Positions 16,214 through 24,343 of a DNA stretch of 64,000 nt are shown here, one piece after another; position 1 is the stretch's first letter, and each line of letters begins with the position of its first letter. The notes below the pieces were generated by a model. That model made no database searches and was not told the origin of the DNA. It saw nothing but the letters and a program-made list of their open reading frames with translations. This DNA is from a virus: positions 62,001 to 126,000 of the IMG/VR virus record IMGVR_UViG_3300013132_000018. One strand, given 5' to 3'. A program made the position numbers and the translations under genes.

Positions 16214-16312
16214 GCCTGCAACGGAAGTCGTCCGCGGGGTATAAGACTGTGAGCAGACCGTTGTTTGCTTGGTCGTCCTGTGGACGGCGTAATTCGTGGA
16301 GCATATACGTGT

Positions 16313-16732
16313 ATGTTGAAAGCATTACTAAGCGGGATTAACGGCGCCGTAAATGGGGCGGAGATGAAACAGCAAAACGACGCCTTGCGAAAAGTATTGG
16401 AGCAAGCGATCAAGGTCGCAGTCAGCCCGGAAGCAACACCGGACGAGATGGATAAACTGAGTCAGCGGCTGGGCGTAGCTGCCTTAGCTGCGGAGGGCTT
16501 GGCCGCGCTGGAGCAACAGGAGGCCTACAGCAGGTTTAACCGGCTGGCCCGCAACTTCGACCTTCAACTGGAGGCGCTGCCGGCGCTGCTGACTGCCGCC
16601 CATGAAACCTTGCCAGCCGGAGATCCAGGCAAGGCGGTGCTGCAGTTCCTTACGGCCCGGACACCGCTGGAACTGGCGGCCGCTATACTCGCGCTCAAGA
16701 AGCTCCGGCGCGAAGAAGCTCCGGCGGTCTAG
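16313..16732 (+). CDS. Small helical protein
   Basis: The ATG at 16313 gives 139 residues, almost entirely helical and alanine/leucine-rich (LRKVLEQAIKVAVSPEATPD; LAAAILALKKLRREEAP). There is an earlier in-frame start at 16265. The 99 bases upstream have no gene. It resembles small coiled-coil virion or chaperone proteins, but no family is recognised. The next feature is the E-copy hairpin. Confidence 0.55.
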   Translation: MLKALLSGINGAVNGAEMKQQNDALRKVLEQAIKVAVSPEATPDEMDKLSQRLGVAALAAEGLAALEQQEAYSRFNRLARNFDLQLEALPALLTAAHETLPAGDPGKAVLQFLTARTPLELAAAILALKKLRREEAPAV

Positions 16733-16733
16733 C

Positions 16734-16786
16734 CAGCTAAAAGAAAGCTATCCGACGGGGGTAGTTTTCTTTTAGCTGTTGGGTGT
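16734..16786 (+). terminator. 17-bp hairpin whose 3' arm is the CTTTTAGCTG motif
   Basis: CAGCTAAAAGAAAGCTA (16734-16750) pairs with 16762-16778 with one G-U wobble and an 11-base loop; the 3' arm contains TTTTCTTTTAGCTG and continues TTGGGTGTG. Here the recurring CTTTTAGC tail is itself half of the stem, unlike the other copies. It separates the small helical gene from the RNA polymerase gene by about 50 bases. Confidence 0.65.
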
Positions 16787-16828
16787 GTGGTGTTGCCATT
16801 CCGCTACCGGGCTGGCACGCTGTCCGGC

Positions 16829-19800
16829 ATGATTCAAGCCAGCACCGAACCCTACGACCCCCTGCTGGACGCGAAGGCCGCCGGCATCCGCGCCGATCTG
16901 CGCGCCGCCGAGTCTACCACCAACCGGGAGCCGACCAAGGCTCAGATCCGCGCAGAAAATTACGCCAAAGGTGAGTTCAAGTGGCAGGGGTTGACGGTGC
17001 GCATCGAGAATCCCCGGGGCAGTGTGCGCAGCGGTGTCACAAAAGACGGACAGCCTTGGAGCCGAACGCTCAGGCACATTTACGGCCATCTCTGCACGAA
17101 GCGACATGGGCGCAGCGATGCGGACGGCGACGGTATCGACATCTTTGTGGGCGATCATCCCGACAGCGCGTTGGTGGGTGTGATAGACCAGTTCATCGAC
17201 GGCAAGTTCGATGAGGTAAAGTGCGTCATCGGATGCCTGGACGCAGCCGACGCAGAACGCGTCTATCTGGCCAACTACCAGAAGAATTGGGACGGTTGCG
17301 GAGGGGTGACACTACTGACCGCCGAGCAGTTCAAGTCCTGGGCGAAGAACGGCGACACCGGCAAGCCGCTCAAGGGGCAGGACATGGCTTCGTTTCACAA
17401 GACCGCGCTGGACTTCAGCGAGGAGAGGCGCAAGCCGATTGGCTACGACGCCGACGGCAACATGGTCTGCGGTGACGGTTCAATCTTCGCTACCCGGGAG
17501 GAGATGGAAAAGCTTCGCCGACCGGCCGGCGCGCGGCTGGACCAACTGGCTGTGCTGCCGCCAGGAATCACCGTTGAGCCAGGCAATGCGAAGGCAGCCG
17601 ACGACCGCGCCTGGCATGTGGGGCGGAACACCGGCGAGATCAAGGAGGCCCGCACCGGCTTCCATCGCCCTGAGAACTTCGACCTCCTCAAGGAGCACAG
17701 CACGGAGAAGCTCAAGGTGGAGGCCGGCTGCAATGACTGGGAATCCGCCTGGACCGGCATCACCTTCACGTTCCCCGACCTGGGGCGTCAGGTCTGGGCG
17801 CACTTGACACCGCCCGCCACCTGGATCGACTCCGAGACGCCCAGCAAGGACCTGCCGCCCAGGGAGGAAATCCACGACTGGCAGGACAAGCTGGTGAAGG
17901 CATGGCTGTCTGCGGCCAAGGAACTGGCCCGCCAGGAGGACGCCAAGCTGCATCCCGAACACTTCCTGCAGGCGGCCAAGGACACCCAGGTCAAGCAGTG
18001 GGTGGAGGCGGTGGGCGAGAACCGCATGAAGTGGGATCCGGTGAAGCAGGCATCCGTGGCGCCTCCAGCCGCCCAGCCGGAGGTCCAGGCTGGTCCGCCG
18101 CGCACCGGCCCCGAGGCCATCCTGCACGCCCTGCAGAACCTCGACCTGGACAAGCTCCGGGCTGACTCGATGGACGTGGTCCACCGAAAGCTCAAGAGCA
18201 AGCGCCCCGCTGCCGTGCAGATCCTGGGCTATCTGGAGGGTCTCAAGCGCGCCGAGATTCAGCCACACCAGTTGATGATCAGCCGGGTGCCGGTGCTGCC
18301 GCCCCAGTTCCGGCCGTTCTCTGCGGCTGGCGAGGCATTCATCCCCGGCGATGCCAACGAGCTTTACCGCGACCTGTTCAACGTCCGGTCGGTCTATGAG
18401 CAGATGCGCGAGCGGCTGGGCGAGGAGGGGTCGCGGGCCGCGCGGCTCAACCTCTATGACGCCATGTCCGCGGTTTATGGGTTTGGCGAGCCGGTGTCCC
18501 CCAAGACGCGGGAGCGCGGGGTGACGGGGTTCCTGAAGACCCTGACTGGTTCATCGCCGAAATTTAGTCTGGTCCAGCGAAACCTCCTGTCGAAGGATGT
18601 GGACTACGTGGGGCGGGGCACCATCGGCGTTGATCCCGACCTGGGTATGGACGAGGTCGGCATCCCGGACGAGATGGCCTGGAAGCTCTACGCGCCGTTC
18701 ATCCAGCGGCGGCTGGTCCGGGCTGGCATGTCGCCGGAGCAGGCGGTCAAGCAGATCAAGGACCGGACCAAGGAAGCGGAGAAGATGATGGACGGCGAGA
18801 TGGCGGAACGCCCGGTGATGTATTCTCGCGCTCCGTCCTGGCACAAGTTCAATTTTGTGGCGGGCATGCCCAAGCGGCGGACGGGCAGCACGATCATGGT
18901 GAATCCGTTCGTGACGACTGGCCTGAACGCCGACTTTGACGGAGATTGCGGTAGATTTGTGTTGAGGATAAAGAGGAATGTGGAGACAGTGGCTGGCATA
19001 ACATCACCTACCACTGAAATCAAGCTGAGCGAGCAAGTCATCCACATCGACCAGATGCCCCGCATCGAGGACACCGCGGTCGAGAAGTCTGCGCGCGTGA
19101 CCGAATGGGATGTCCCCGCTGGCACGCAGCTTTACGCGATTGACCTCAAGACCGGACAGCACGCCTGGGCGGATGTCACCAAGGTCAGCCTCCATCGCAA
19201 CCTGGTGGCTTACACCGTCCAGCTTGCCTGCGGTGAGATGCTGGTCGTCAGCGAGGACCACAGCGTCATCACCTACAACCCGGCGACTGGCGCGCTGGAG
19301 AAGACCAAGCCGGCCGATGGGGTCGGTCAGTTCGTTCCGCGCGCCACGCGCATGTCCACGGCCAAGCCCATTGAGCAGGTGATCGCCAGCCGGGAGGGGC
19401 ATGAGTGGAAGTTGAAGCTGACCCGTGATGTGGGCGTGTTCCTGGGGCTGCTGGCGGGAGATGGTTGCATGATGGGTGACCATGTTCTGGCCCTTTACGG
19501 CACTGGATTTAAGGCCGCCAACCGCGCCAAGTTCACGGAGGTGGTGCAGTCGGGAGCACTGCCTTACGGACAGCATGTGGGCGAGCTTTCATGGGTGGCG
19601 GACAGCTTGGGCGGAGGTTCTGGGCTGCGCGAGCGTAGCCAGGTCGGCAACACCGCCTGGTTCAGCCGCTGGCTGCAGGATCACATCGGACACGGCGCGC
19701 TGAACAAGCGCGTGCCGGCCTTCTCCCTGCAGGCCGGGCCGGAACACCTCATGGGCGTTCTGGATGGGCTGCTGTCCTCGGACGGATCGGTGTCGGTCAG

Positions 19801-20701
19801 CCGGGCTAAAAAGAAGCCGCAACTGCTGGTGAACTTCAGCACTTCCAGCCCAGACCTCGGGCTGAGCATCCAGGAAGTCTGTCGGCTGCTTGGTGTGGCG
19901 ACGCACGTCACGCCCTACAAGTCACCCACCAGCGGCAAGGACGCCTGGATCATCACACTGTCCACCGTGGGGTTGAAGAGCCTGGTCGCGGAGCGCCAGT
20001 TCACGCTCACCCACCCGGAGAAGAACCGCATCCTGCAGGAACACATCGATGAGGTCAGCACGAACCGGGGTGGTGATGTGGTGCCTTATCCGCTGCACCT
20101 GCACAAGTTGATGCAGGCTGCGCATGTGGATCACACGGGCGGCAAGAAGAAACCCAGCGGCAAGACCGACTTCGGCTCGCTCGACCAGTGGAAGATGCAC
20201 GGGGTGTGGTCGCGCGGCGCTGCCTTGCAGTGGATGGATGCTTACCTAAAGACCACCACCGGTATCATGAACCCCGAGCCGTTCATGCAGTATCGCTCGC
20301 TGATGGCGGACCGGTCGCTGCGCTGGGAGCGGGTGGAGAAGGCCGACCGGATGCACGATCCGATGGACATGTGGGACGTGACCATCCCTGGACCTTACAC
20401 GTTTGCCACGTCGTCCGGCCTGTTCGTGCAGGATACCGTCGCCGTCCACCTCCCCATCATGGACGCGACGGTGAGCGACGCGAAGAACAAGCTGATGCCC
20501 TCCAAGATGCTGCTCAGCCCCAAGGACCGCGACAAGGTGGTGCCGGGGCTGAAGCAGGAGCAGATCCTCGGACTGCACAACGCCCAGGCTCGCCCCGCCC
20601 TGGCCAAGCACGTCTTCCCGGATGAGCGCAGCGCCATGATGGCCATCCGGGCGGGCAAGGTGCGGATGAGCGACGAGATCGAGATCACAAGTCCGGCTTG
20701 A
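16829..20701 (+). CDS. Pyrophosphatase-like domain fused to RNA polymerase beta-prime N-half, with intein
   Basis: Residues are counted from GTG 16787; the ATG at 16829 is my preferred start. Residues about 60-200 are the polyvalent-protein inorganic-pyrophosphatase domain: LTVRIENPRGSVRSG, then ADGDGIDIFVG, FDEVKCVIG, and NGDTGKPL. After a linker with PVKQAS (419-423), beta-prime begins: GPEAILHALQNLDLDKL, SRVPVLPPQFRP (near 500), VDYVGR (near 605), RAPSWHKF, and NADFDGD (714-720), the three-aspartate catalytic loop. Intein residues 721-1216 follow, then TVAVHLP resumes. It ends about 88 residues later, before the bridge helix, which is encoded at 33669. The close match to bacterial beta-prime motifs is striking for a phage. 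Expected role: half of the catalytic subunit of a phage RNA polymerase; the fused domain may hydrolyse pyrophosphate. Confidence 0.9.
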   Translation: MIQASTEPYDPLLDAKAAGIRADLRAAESTTNREPTKAQIRAENYAKGEFKWQGLTVRIENPRGSVRSGVTKDGQPWSRTLRHIYGHLCTKRHGRSDADGDGIDIFVGDHPDSALVGVIDQFIDGKFDEVKCVIGCLDAADAERVYLANYQKNWDGCGGVTLLTAEQFKSWAKNGDTGKPLKGQDMASFHKTALDFSEERRKPIGYDADGNMVCGDGSIFATREEMEKLRRPAGARLDQLAVLPPGITVEPGNAKAADDRAWHVGRNTGEIKEARTGFHRPENFDLLKEHSTEKLKVEAGCNDWESAWTGITFTFPDLGRQVWAHLTPPATWIDSETPSKDLPPREEIHDWQDKLVKAWLSAAKELARQEDAKLHPEHFLQAAKDTQVKQWVEAVGENRMKWDPVKQASVAPPAAQPEVQAGPPRTGPEAILHALQNLDLDKLRADSMDVVHRKLKSKRPAAVQILGYLEGLKRAEIQPHQLMISRVPVLPPQFRPFSAAGEAFIPGDANELYRDLFNVRSVYEQMRERLGEEGSRAARLNLYDAMSAVYGFGEPVSPKTRERGVTGFLKTLTGSSPKFSLVQRNLLSKDVDYVGRGTIGVDPDLGMDEVGIPDEMAWKLYAPFIQRRLVRAGMSPEQAVKQIKDRTKEAEKMMDGEMAERPVMYSRAPSWHKFNFVAGMPKRRTGSTIMVNPFVTTGLNADFDGDCGRFVLRIKRNVETVAGITSPTTEIKLSEQVIHIDQMPRIEDTAVEKSARVTEWDVPAGTQLYAIDLKTGQHAWADVTKVSLHRNLVAYTVQLACGEMLVVSEDHSVITYNPATGALEKTKPADGVGQFVPRATRMSTAKPIEQVIASREGHEWKLKLTRDVGVFLGLLAGDGCMMGDHVLALYGTGFKAANRAKFTEVVQSGALPYGQHVGELSWVADSLGGGSGLRERSQVGNTAWFSRWLQDHIGHGALNKRVPAFSLQAGPEHLMGVLDGLLSSDGSVSVSRAKKKPQLLVNFSTSSPDLGLSIQEVCRLLGVATHVTPYKSPTSGKDAWIITLSTVGLKSLVAERQFTLTHPEKNRILQEHIDEVSTNRGGDVVPYPLHLHKLMQAAHVDHTGGKKKPSGKTDFGSLDQWKMHGVWSRGAALQWMDAYLKTTTGIMNPEPFMQYRSLMADRSLRWERVEKADRMHDPMDMWDVTIPGPYTFATSSGLFVQDTVAVHLPIMDATVSDAKNKLMPSKMLLSPKDRDKVVPGLKQEQILGLHNAQARPALAKHVFPDERSAMMAIRAGKVRMSDEIEITSPA
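18947..20434 (+). mobile_element. Intein with LAGLIDADG endonuclease in the beta-prime NADFDGD loop
   Basis: A 496-residue in-frame insertion starts at Cys (18947), directly after NADFDGD, and ends FVQ-D before Thr-Val-Ala-Val-His. Joining the flanks gives NADFDGDTVAVHLP, the uninterrupted bacterial motif. Splicing block B is visible as LVVSEDHSVIT. Two dodecapeptide endonuclease motifs follow (FLGLLAGDG and LMGVLDGLLSSDG). The C-terminal block is MWDVTIPGPYTFATSSGLFV. The last residue is Asp rather than Asn, with Gln before it instead of His, and the +1 nucleophile is Thr; this is unusual but known in some inteins. Base composition looks similar to its host gene. Confidence 0.9.
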
Positions 20702-20733
20702 CAACGGCGAGGTTGCTCCCAAGCTGGCCGGGC

Positions 20734-21396
20734 ATGACTCCAGATGATGCGGCTGACATCTTCACGGATCGCTGCGAAGGCGGCGCCTGGAGGGACAATG
20801 ACACCTGTGATTTCTGTGGCGGCTGCCGGCCGTCCATCGCGCTGGCCGCCATCAAGGCGGGTGCGACGGTGAGCCCCACGGATAAGAGCTACAAACTCTA
20901 CGTGGAGGGCGGCGATGTGCGCGTGCCCAGTTGCGGCGGCAAGCTCTACCTGAACCACTTCAGCGAAGCCCAGGCACTGGAGTTCGTGCGGCTGGACGTG
21001 ACGGGCCAGATGCGGGTGGCACATCCTGGCTACTTCTACTCCAAGCTGGCCTTCGGACGTTACAAGGACTCTATCCAGGCGTTGCTGGCCGAGTTGTGCC
21101 CAGGTGACAACGCAGAGTCGCCGGTGACTCAGCCCGTCGCACCCAAGCCGCCGGAACCCACCCGCACTCCCGGCTCACCGCCGGATGGCATGACCTCCCG
21201 CGTGCATGTGCTGCCGCTGGATGACCTGCAGTTCCACGCCGCCTCTGACCTCTGCTGGTGTCGGCCTACGTTCCTCCCGTCCGGGGTGATCTGCCATCAC
21301 GCACTGGACGGTCGCGAGGCGGCTGAACGACAGCACGGCTTTGGCACTGGACGCGGCTGGCTCAAGCAGATCGAATACGTGCCTCTCCCAACATGA
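20734..21396 (+). CDS. Cysteine-rich hypothetical protein
   Basis: The ATG at 20734 gives 220 residues; a TTG at 20698 overlapping the polymerase stop is an alternative. Cysteine clusters occur at CDFCGGC (near residue 26), at CGGKLY, and at LCWCRPTF with HH nearby (near residue 185), suggesting one or two zinc sites separated by a proline-rich linker (PKPPEPTRTPGSPPDG). It lies immediately after the polymerase half-gene, so a transcription-associated zinc protein is possible, but no family is recognised. Confidence 0.6.
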   Translation: MTPDDAADIFTDRCEGGAWRDNDTCDFCGGCRPSIALAAIKAGATVSPTDKSYKLYVEGGDVRVPSCGGKLYLNHFSEAQALEFVRLDVTGQMRVAHPGYFYSKLAFGRYKDSIQALLAELCPGDNAESPVTQPVAPKPPEPTRTPGSPPDGMTSRVHVLPLDDLQFHAASDLCWCRPTFLPSGVICHHALDGREAAERQHGFGTGRGWLKQIEYVPLPT

Positions 21397-21695
21397 ATGC
21401 ACCCAAAGGTTGTCTCCGTCTGATTCCGGCCCTCGCTGGCGCAGCCGCGCTGGCCATCATCCCGCTGCTGCTCATCCTGATGGCGTGTCGCGCCGACATG
21501 CCGCGCGCCAAGGACGGACAGGGCGTGGAGTTCGTCTGCATCAGCAAAGCCATTCCCGGCACACCGGACAAGCCGGGCACTGCGGACTTGTGGCAGAAGG
21601 TCGGTGAGACCGGCACCAATCACCCCGTCTATCTGCGCCTGCTGCAGACGGACCCCAGCCAGCCGTCCATGTTCACCCGAGTATCTCAACCATGA
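21393..21695 (+). CDS. Probable lipoprotein or membrane-anchored small protein
   Basis: 100 residues; the ATG overlaps the previous stop. A short basic N-terminus is followed by a strong hydrophobic segment ending LLILMAC (residues about 12-32), which reads as a lipobox-like signal peptide. The remainder is a short soluble tail. In phage context, small outer-membrane lipoproteins next to coiled-coil membrane proteins suggest a spanin-like or host-envelope function; this is inferred from arrangement only. Confidence 0.6.
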   Translation: MNAPKGCLRLIPALAGAAALAIIPLLLILMACRADMPRAKDGQGVEFVCISKAIPGTPDKPGTADLWQKVGETGTNHPVYLRLLQTDPSQPSMFTRVSQP

Positions 21696-22624
21696 AAACT
21701 CCCCTTGAGAAATCCCTGTTCATCTTGGTCGCCCTGATCCTCTGCCTGGGCAGTGCTTGTCCTGAGCGCAAGCCAACTGGTCCAGCCGGCGCCACCCCGC
21801 CAGCGCAGACGGGCAAGCTACCGCAGGCCATCTCCCTGGCGGAGAGCAACGCGGCTGCCGCCCTGGTGGCGCTGGACAAGAAGTTCGCAGCACTGCAGGC
21901 CGAGTATGATGCGCTGAAGCAGAGCGCGGCCAAGGCATCGGCCCAGGTGGGATCGGCCAACATCGCCAACACCAACCAGCCACCCTCCCCGGCGACGCAG
22001 GTGGTGGACCGGGAGACCAAGCTGGCCATGACGAACCTGCCGCCCCAGGACGTGACCGAGGCGCTGGAGGCGGCCAAGCGGCGCATGGCGCTGTTGGAAG
22101 GCCGCACCGTGGAGGCCGAGGCGCTCTATAAGACGGCGCAGACCGAGGCCGATCGGATGAAGGCGGAGCAGGCCAAGCTCAAGGCCGACACCGAGACAGC
22201 CCGGCAGGAGGCGGAAGCACAACGGCAGAAGGCCGCCGCCGCCCAGGCCGCGCTGGTGCAGGCGCAGAAGGAGCAGGCCGCCGAATTGGAACGGAACCGG
22301 GCCGCCAACCAGGCGAAGCTGGATGACGCGGAACGCCGGGTGAAGGAGGCCCAGGACAAGGCTGCCGCCGAGCAGCACAAGTTCATCTTCCGCACGTTGC
22401 TGGGGGTGGGCATTGGTCTGTTCGTGGCCGGGGTGGTGATGATCGCGCTCACCAACGGAGTAGCGTTGATGAAGGGCGGCCTGCTGTCCGCTGGTGGTGC
22501 GGTGGCGATTGGATTGGCCCAAGTCATCTCGAATCCTTGGTTCGACAAGGTGTTGACGGCCGCCATCGTGCTCGGTGTGTTTGCTTTCGTGGGATACCTC
22601 ATCTGGGAGCGGAAGGAGGCGTAG
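21692..22624 (+). CDS. Coiled-coil membrane protein with signal/lipobox-like N-terminus
   Basis: 310 residues coupled to the previous gene. The N-terminal hydrophobic stretch ends CLGSAC (residues about 8-23), a lipobox-like site. Then comes a long alanine/glutamate/lysine coiled coil (about 110-230, with heptad-rich EAEALYKTAQTEADRMKAEQ). The C-terminus has two or three transmembrane segments (TLLGVGIGLFVAGVVMIAL; AVAIGLAQVI; VLTAAIVLGVFAFVGYLIW). A coiled coil between two membrane-associated ends suits an envelope-spanning role such as lysis. It is not homologous by eye to a named spanin. Confidence 0.6.
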   Translation: MKTPLEKSLFILVALILCLGSACPERKPTGPAGATPPAQTGKLPQAISLAESNAAAALVALDKKFAALQAEYDALKQSAAKASAQVGSANIANTNQPPSPATQVVDRETKLAMTNLPPQDVTEALEAAKRRMALLEGRTVEAEALYKTAQTEADRMKAEQAKLKADTETARQEAEAQRQKAAAAQAALVQAQKEQAAELERNRAANQAKLDDAERRVKEAQDKAAAEQHKFIFRTLLGVGIGLFVAGVVMIALTNGVALMKGGLLSAGGAVAIGLAQVISNPWFDKVLTAAIVLGVFAFVGYLIWERKEA

Positions 22625-22636
22625 GAGCGCAAGAAG

Positions 22637-22831
22637 GTGAAGGAGGAACTGCAGCAGACGCAGGAGGCCAGCGCCTTCATCGTCAAGGCCATCGACGACG
22701 AGGGCCTGGTGGTAAAGGACAACGCCAAGACGGCGTTTGGTCGGCATCTGTCCGGCGCGATGGACCGGAAACACAAGCAGGTCATTGCCAAGATCCGCAA
22801 CGAGGTCGTGCCCGCCATCAAGATGTCATGA
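22637..22831 (+). CDS. Small helical protein
   Basis: A GTG at 22637 has a TAGGAGCG ribosome-binding site seven bases upstream, giving 64 residues. It is charged and helical (VKEELQQTQEASAFIVKAID ... HKQVIAKIRNEVVPAIK). No signal or membrane segment. It sits between membrane-protein genes and overlaps the next start, so it belongs to the same expression unit. Function unknown. Confidence 0.5.
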   Translation: MKEELQQTQEASAFIVKAIDDEGLVVKDNAKTAFGRHLSGAMDRKHKQVIAKIRNEVVPAIKMS

Positions 22832-23316
22832 GCAACACCACCGAAAAATCCGACGAGGTGCGCAGCCTCAAGCGCGCGTTGATCGACCACATGGTCACGA
22901 CGATGGTGGCCGGCATGATGTCGGGCTTCCTGTTCCTGATCTGGCATCTCTACTCCACGCTGGAGAAGCGGGTGAGCGAGACCGAGCGGGAGAACGCCGC
23001 CGCGCTGCTGGTGCTCAAGGAGTCGGCCATCAGCTACAAGGTCCGGCTGGACATGCTGGACCGGGAAATGGCTCGGCGGCAGGAGACCCCGGCCGCTGTG
23101 GCGGCAGCACCTGCGCCAGCGCCCAAACCGGAGCCATCCTTCTGGACTGCACCGCCAGCGCGCACCAACAACCCGCCGTCCTTTCAGCAGCAGGGCCAGC
23201 AACAGCAGTCCTACGCACCACCCATGCTCCGGCAGTCGCCGGTGGCGGATGTGGAGGCGGCGCGCGACGAACTCCGCAAGAAGATCAGCGACCTCAAACC
23301 CGGCAGCAAACCATGA
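22828..23316 (+). CDS. Membrane-anchored coiled-coil protein with Pro/Gln linker
   Basis: The ATG at 22828 gives 162 residues. One membrane helix lies at about residues 22-42 (HMVTTMVAGMMSGFLFLIWH), followed by a coiled coil (LEKRVSETERENAAALLVLK), then a proline- and glutamine-rich stretch, and a short helical end. This is the architecture of an inner-membrane spanin-like or holin-accessory protein. It overlaps both neighbours by 4 bases. Confidence 0.55.
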   Translation: MSNTTEKSDEVRSLKRALIDHMVTTMVAGMMSGFLFLIWHLYSTLEKRVSETERENAAALLVLKESAISYKVRLDMLDREMARRQETPAAVAAAPAPAPKPEPSFWTAPPARTNNPPSFQQQGQQQQSYAPPMLRQSPVADVEAARDELRKKISDLKPGSKP

Positions 23317-23492
23317 CCGTCCTGTTCTGCATCTATCTCGTCCTCGGCATCGCGTGGGCCATCTACGCTGGTCGCATGCAGTTCAAGAGTGGCCTGTCCA
23401 GTCGCATGGACCTGCAGTTCTGGCTGTGCATTAGTCTCAATCTCGTGCTGTGGCCGCTGGGCGTGATCAGTGCATGGATGGCGCGGCGGTAG
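23313..23492 (+). CDS. Two-helix membrane protein, holin-sized
   Basis: The ATG at 23313 gives 59 residues with two hydrophobic helices (VLFCIYLVLGIAWAIYAGR and LQFWLCISLNLVLWPLGVIS) and a basic end (MARR). Small two-helix proteins with a charged tail are typical of holins, and it closes a run of four membrane-type genes. There is no adjacent endolysin, so holin identity is an inference. Confidence 0.5.
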   Translation: MTVLFCIYLVLGIAWAIYAGRMQFKSGLSSRMDLQFWLCISLNLVLWPLGVISAWMARR

Positions 23493-23555
23493 AGCGACTC
23501 GCCGGCCAGGTGCTTTGCGAATTGCGCGGCAACCGATGGTGCGTTACACACAGGC

Positions 23556-24227
23556 ATGCCCGAAACGACACCGGCAGCAAAGACGGGTTTGCTCGCAACT
23601 CTGCGGGGTAAGGCCGTCGCCTTCATTATCCGCTCCAAAGCCCTGGCCAGCCGGACCCTCCAGCGTGCCAAGGACTTGTCCCGCGGCGTCACCCGTGCAC
23701 GCAGCGACCGATGGGACACCGTGAGGGACGCCTACCTGAAGTCGCACCCGTGGTGTGCCGCCTGCGGCTGCCGGGACGCCAAGGTGCTCAACGTCCACCA
23801 CCGAAAACCTTTCCACCTCTTCCCGGATTTGGAACTCGACCCAACGAACTTCATCACGCTGTGTGAGACCAGCCGGCGCTGTCATCTGGATGTCGGACAC
23901 GAGGGCAACTGGAAGGCATGGAACCCGGCGGTTGATGGCCAGGCCAAGCGCATGCTGCGGCTGCGTTCGCAGCGGGGCGAGATGGACGCCATGTCGGTGT
24001 GTCCGACACCGGGACGCAATGTGCGCACCAACGCGGCCCGGTTGGCTGAGTTGCTGGAGATGTGGCAGGCCTTGCCGCCGACCGGCCCTTCCCGCGCCAA
24101 CCTGGTGAAGAGCGTGCTGCGACAGGATCCCGTGCTGCACGACGCGCTCAAGCGCGAGATTGAACGGATTGAGTCGGCTGCAGGCTTGCCTCCCGCCCCA
24201 CCTTCCGCTACGCTGCCGCCACAATGA
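23556..24227 (+). CDS. HNH endonuclease
   Basis: 223 residues. The centre (about 65-115) contains WCAACGC, then LNVHHRKPFHLFPDLELDP, TNFITLCETSRRCH and LDVGH: an HNH fold with a two-CxxC-type zinc knuckle, the catalytic HH pair, and the N-FITLC strand followed by the final histidine. The flanks are basic and helical. Stand-alone HNH genes beside phage packaging/structural genes often act with terminases; no terminase is visible here, so a homing or packaging role is open. It starts after a 63-base gap. Confidence 0.75.
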   Translation: MPETTPAAKTGLLATLRGKAVAFIIRSKALASRTLQRAKDLSRGVTRARSDRWDTVRDAYLKSHPWCAACGCRDAKVLNVHHRKPFHLFPDLELDPTNFITLCETSRRCHLDVGHEGNWKAWNPAVDGQAKRMLRLRSQRGEMDAMSVCPTPGRNVRTNAARLAELLEMWQALPPTGPSRANLVKSVLRQDPVLHDALKREIERIESAAGLPPAPPSATLPPQ

Positions 24228-24343
24228 CATACCGGACGAACAGTATTTCGCCGGCTTTGTGTTTCATGCCCTGCACAGGAGCCCTTCAGCGGCACACCAA
24301 GCTGGTTTCTTCGTGCAAGCAAGGGGGCGCAGGGCGTTGACGC

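Noticed and set aside
22637-22831. Continuation of the coiled-coil membrane gene through the stop at 22622-22624
   Set aside because: The downstream frame has its own GTG with a well-spaced ribosome-binding site, so it is treated as a separate small gene rather than a frameshifted tail.
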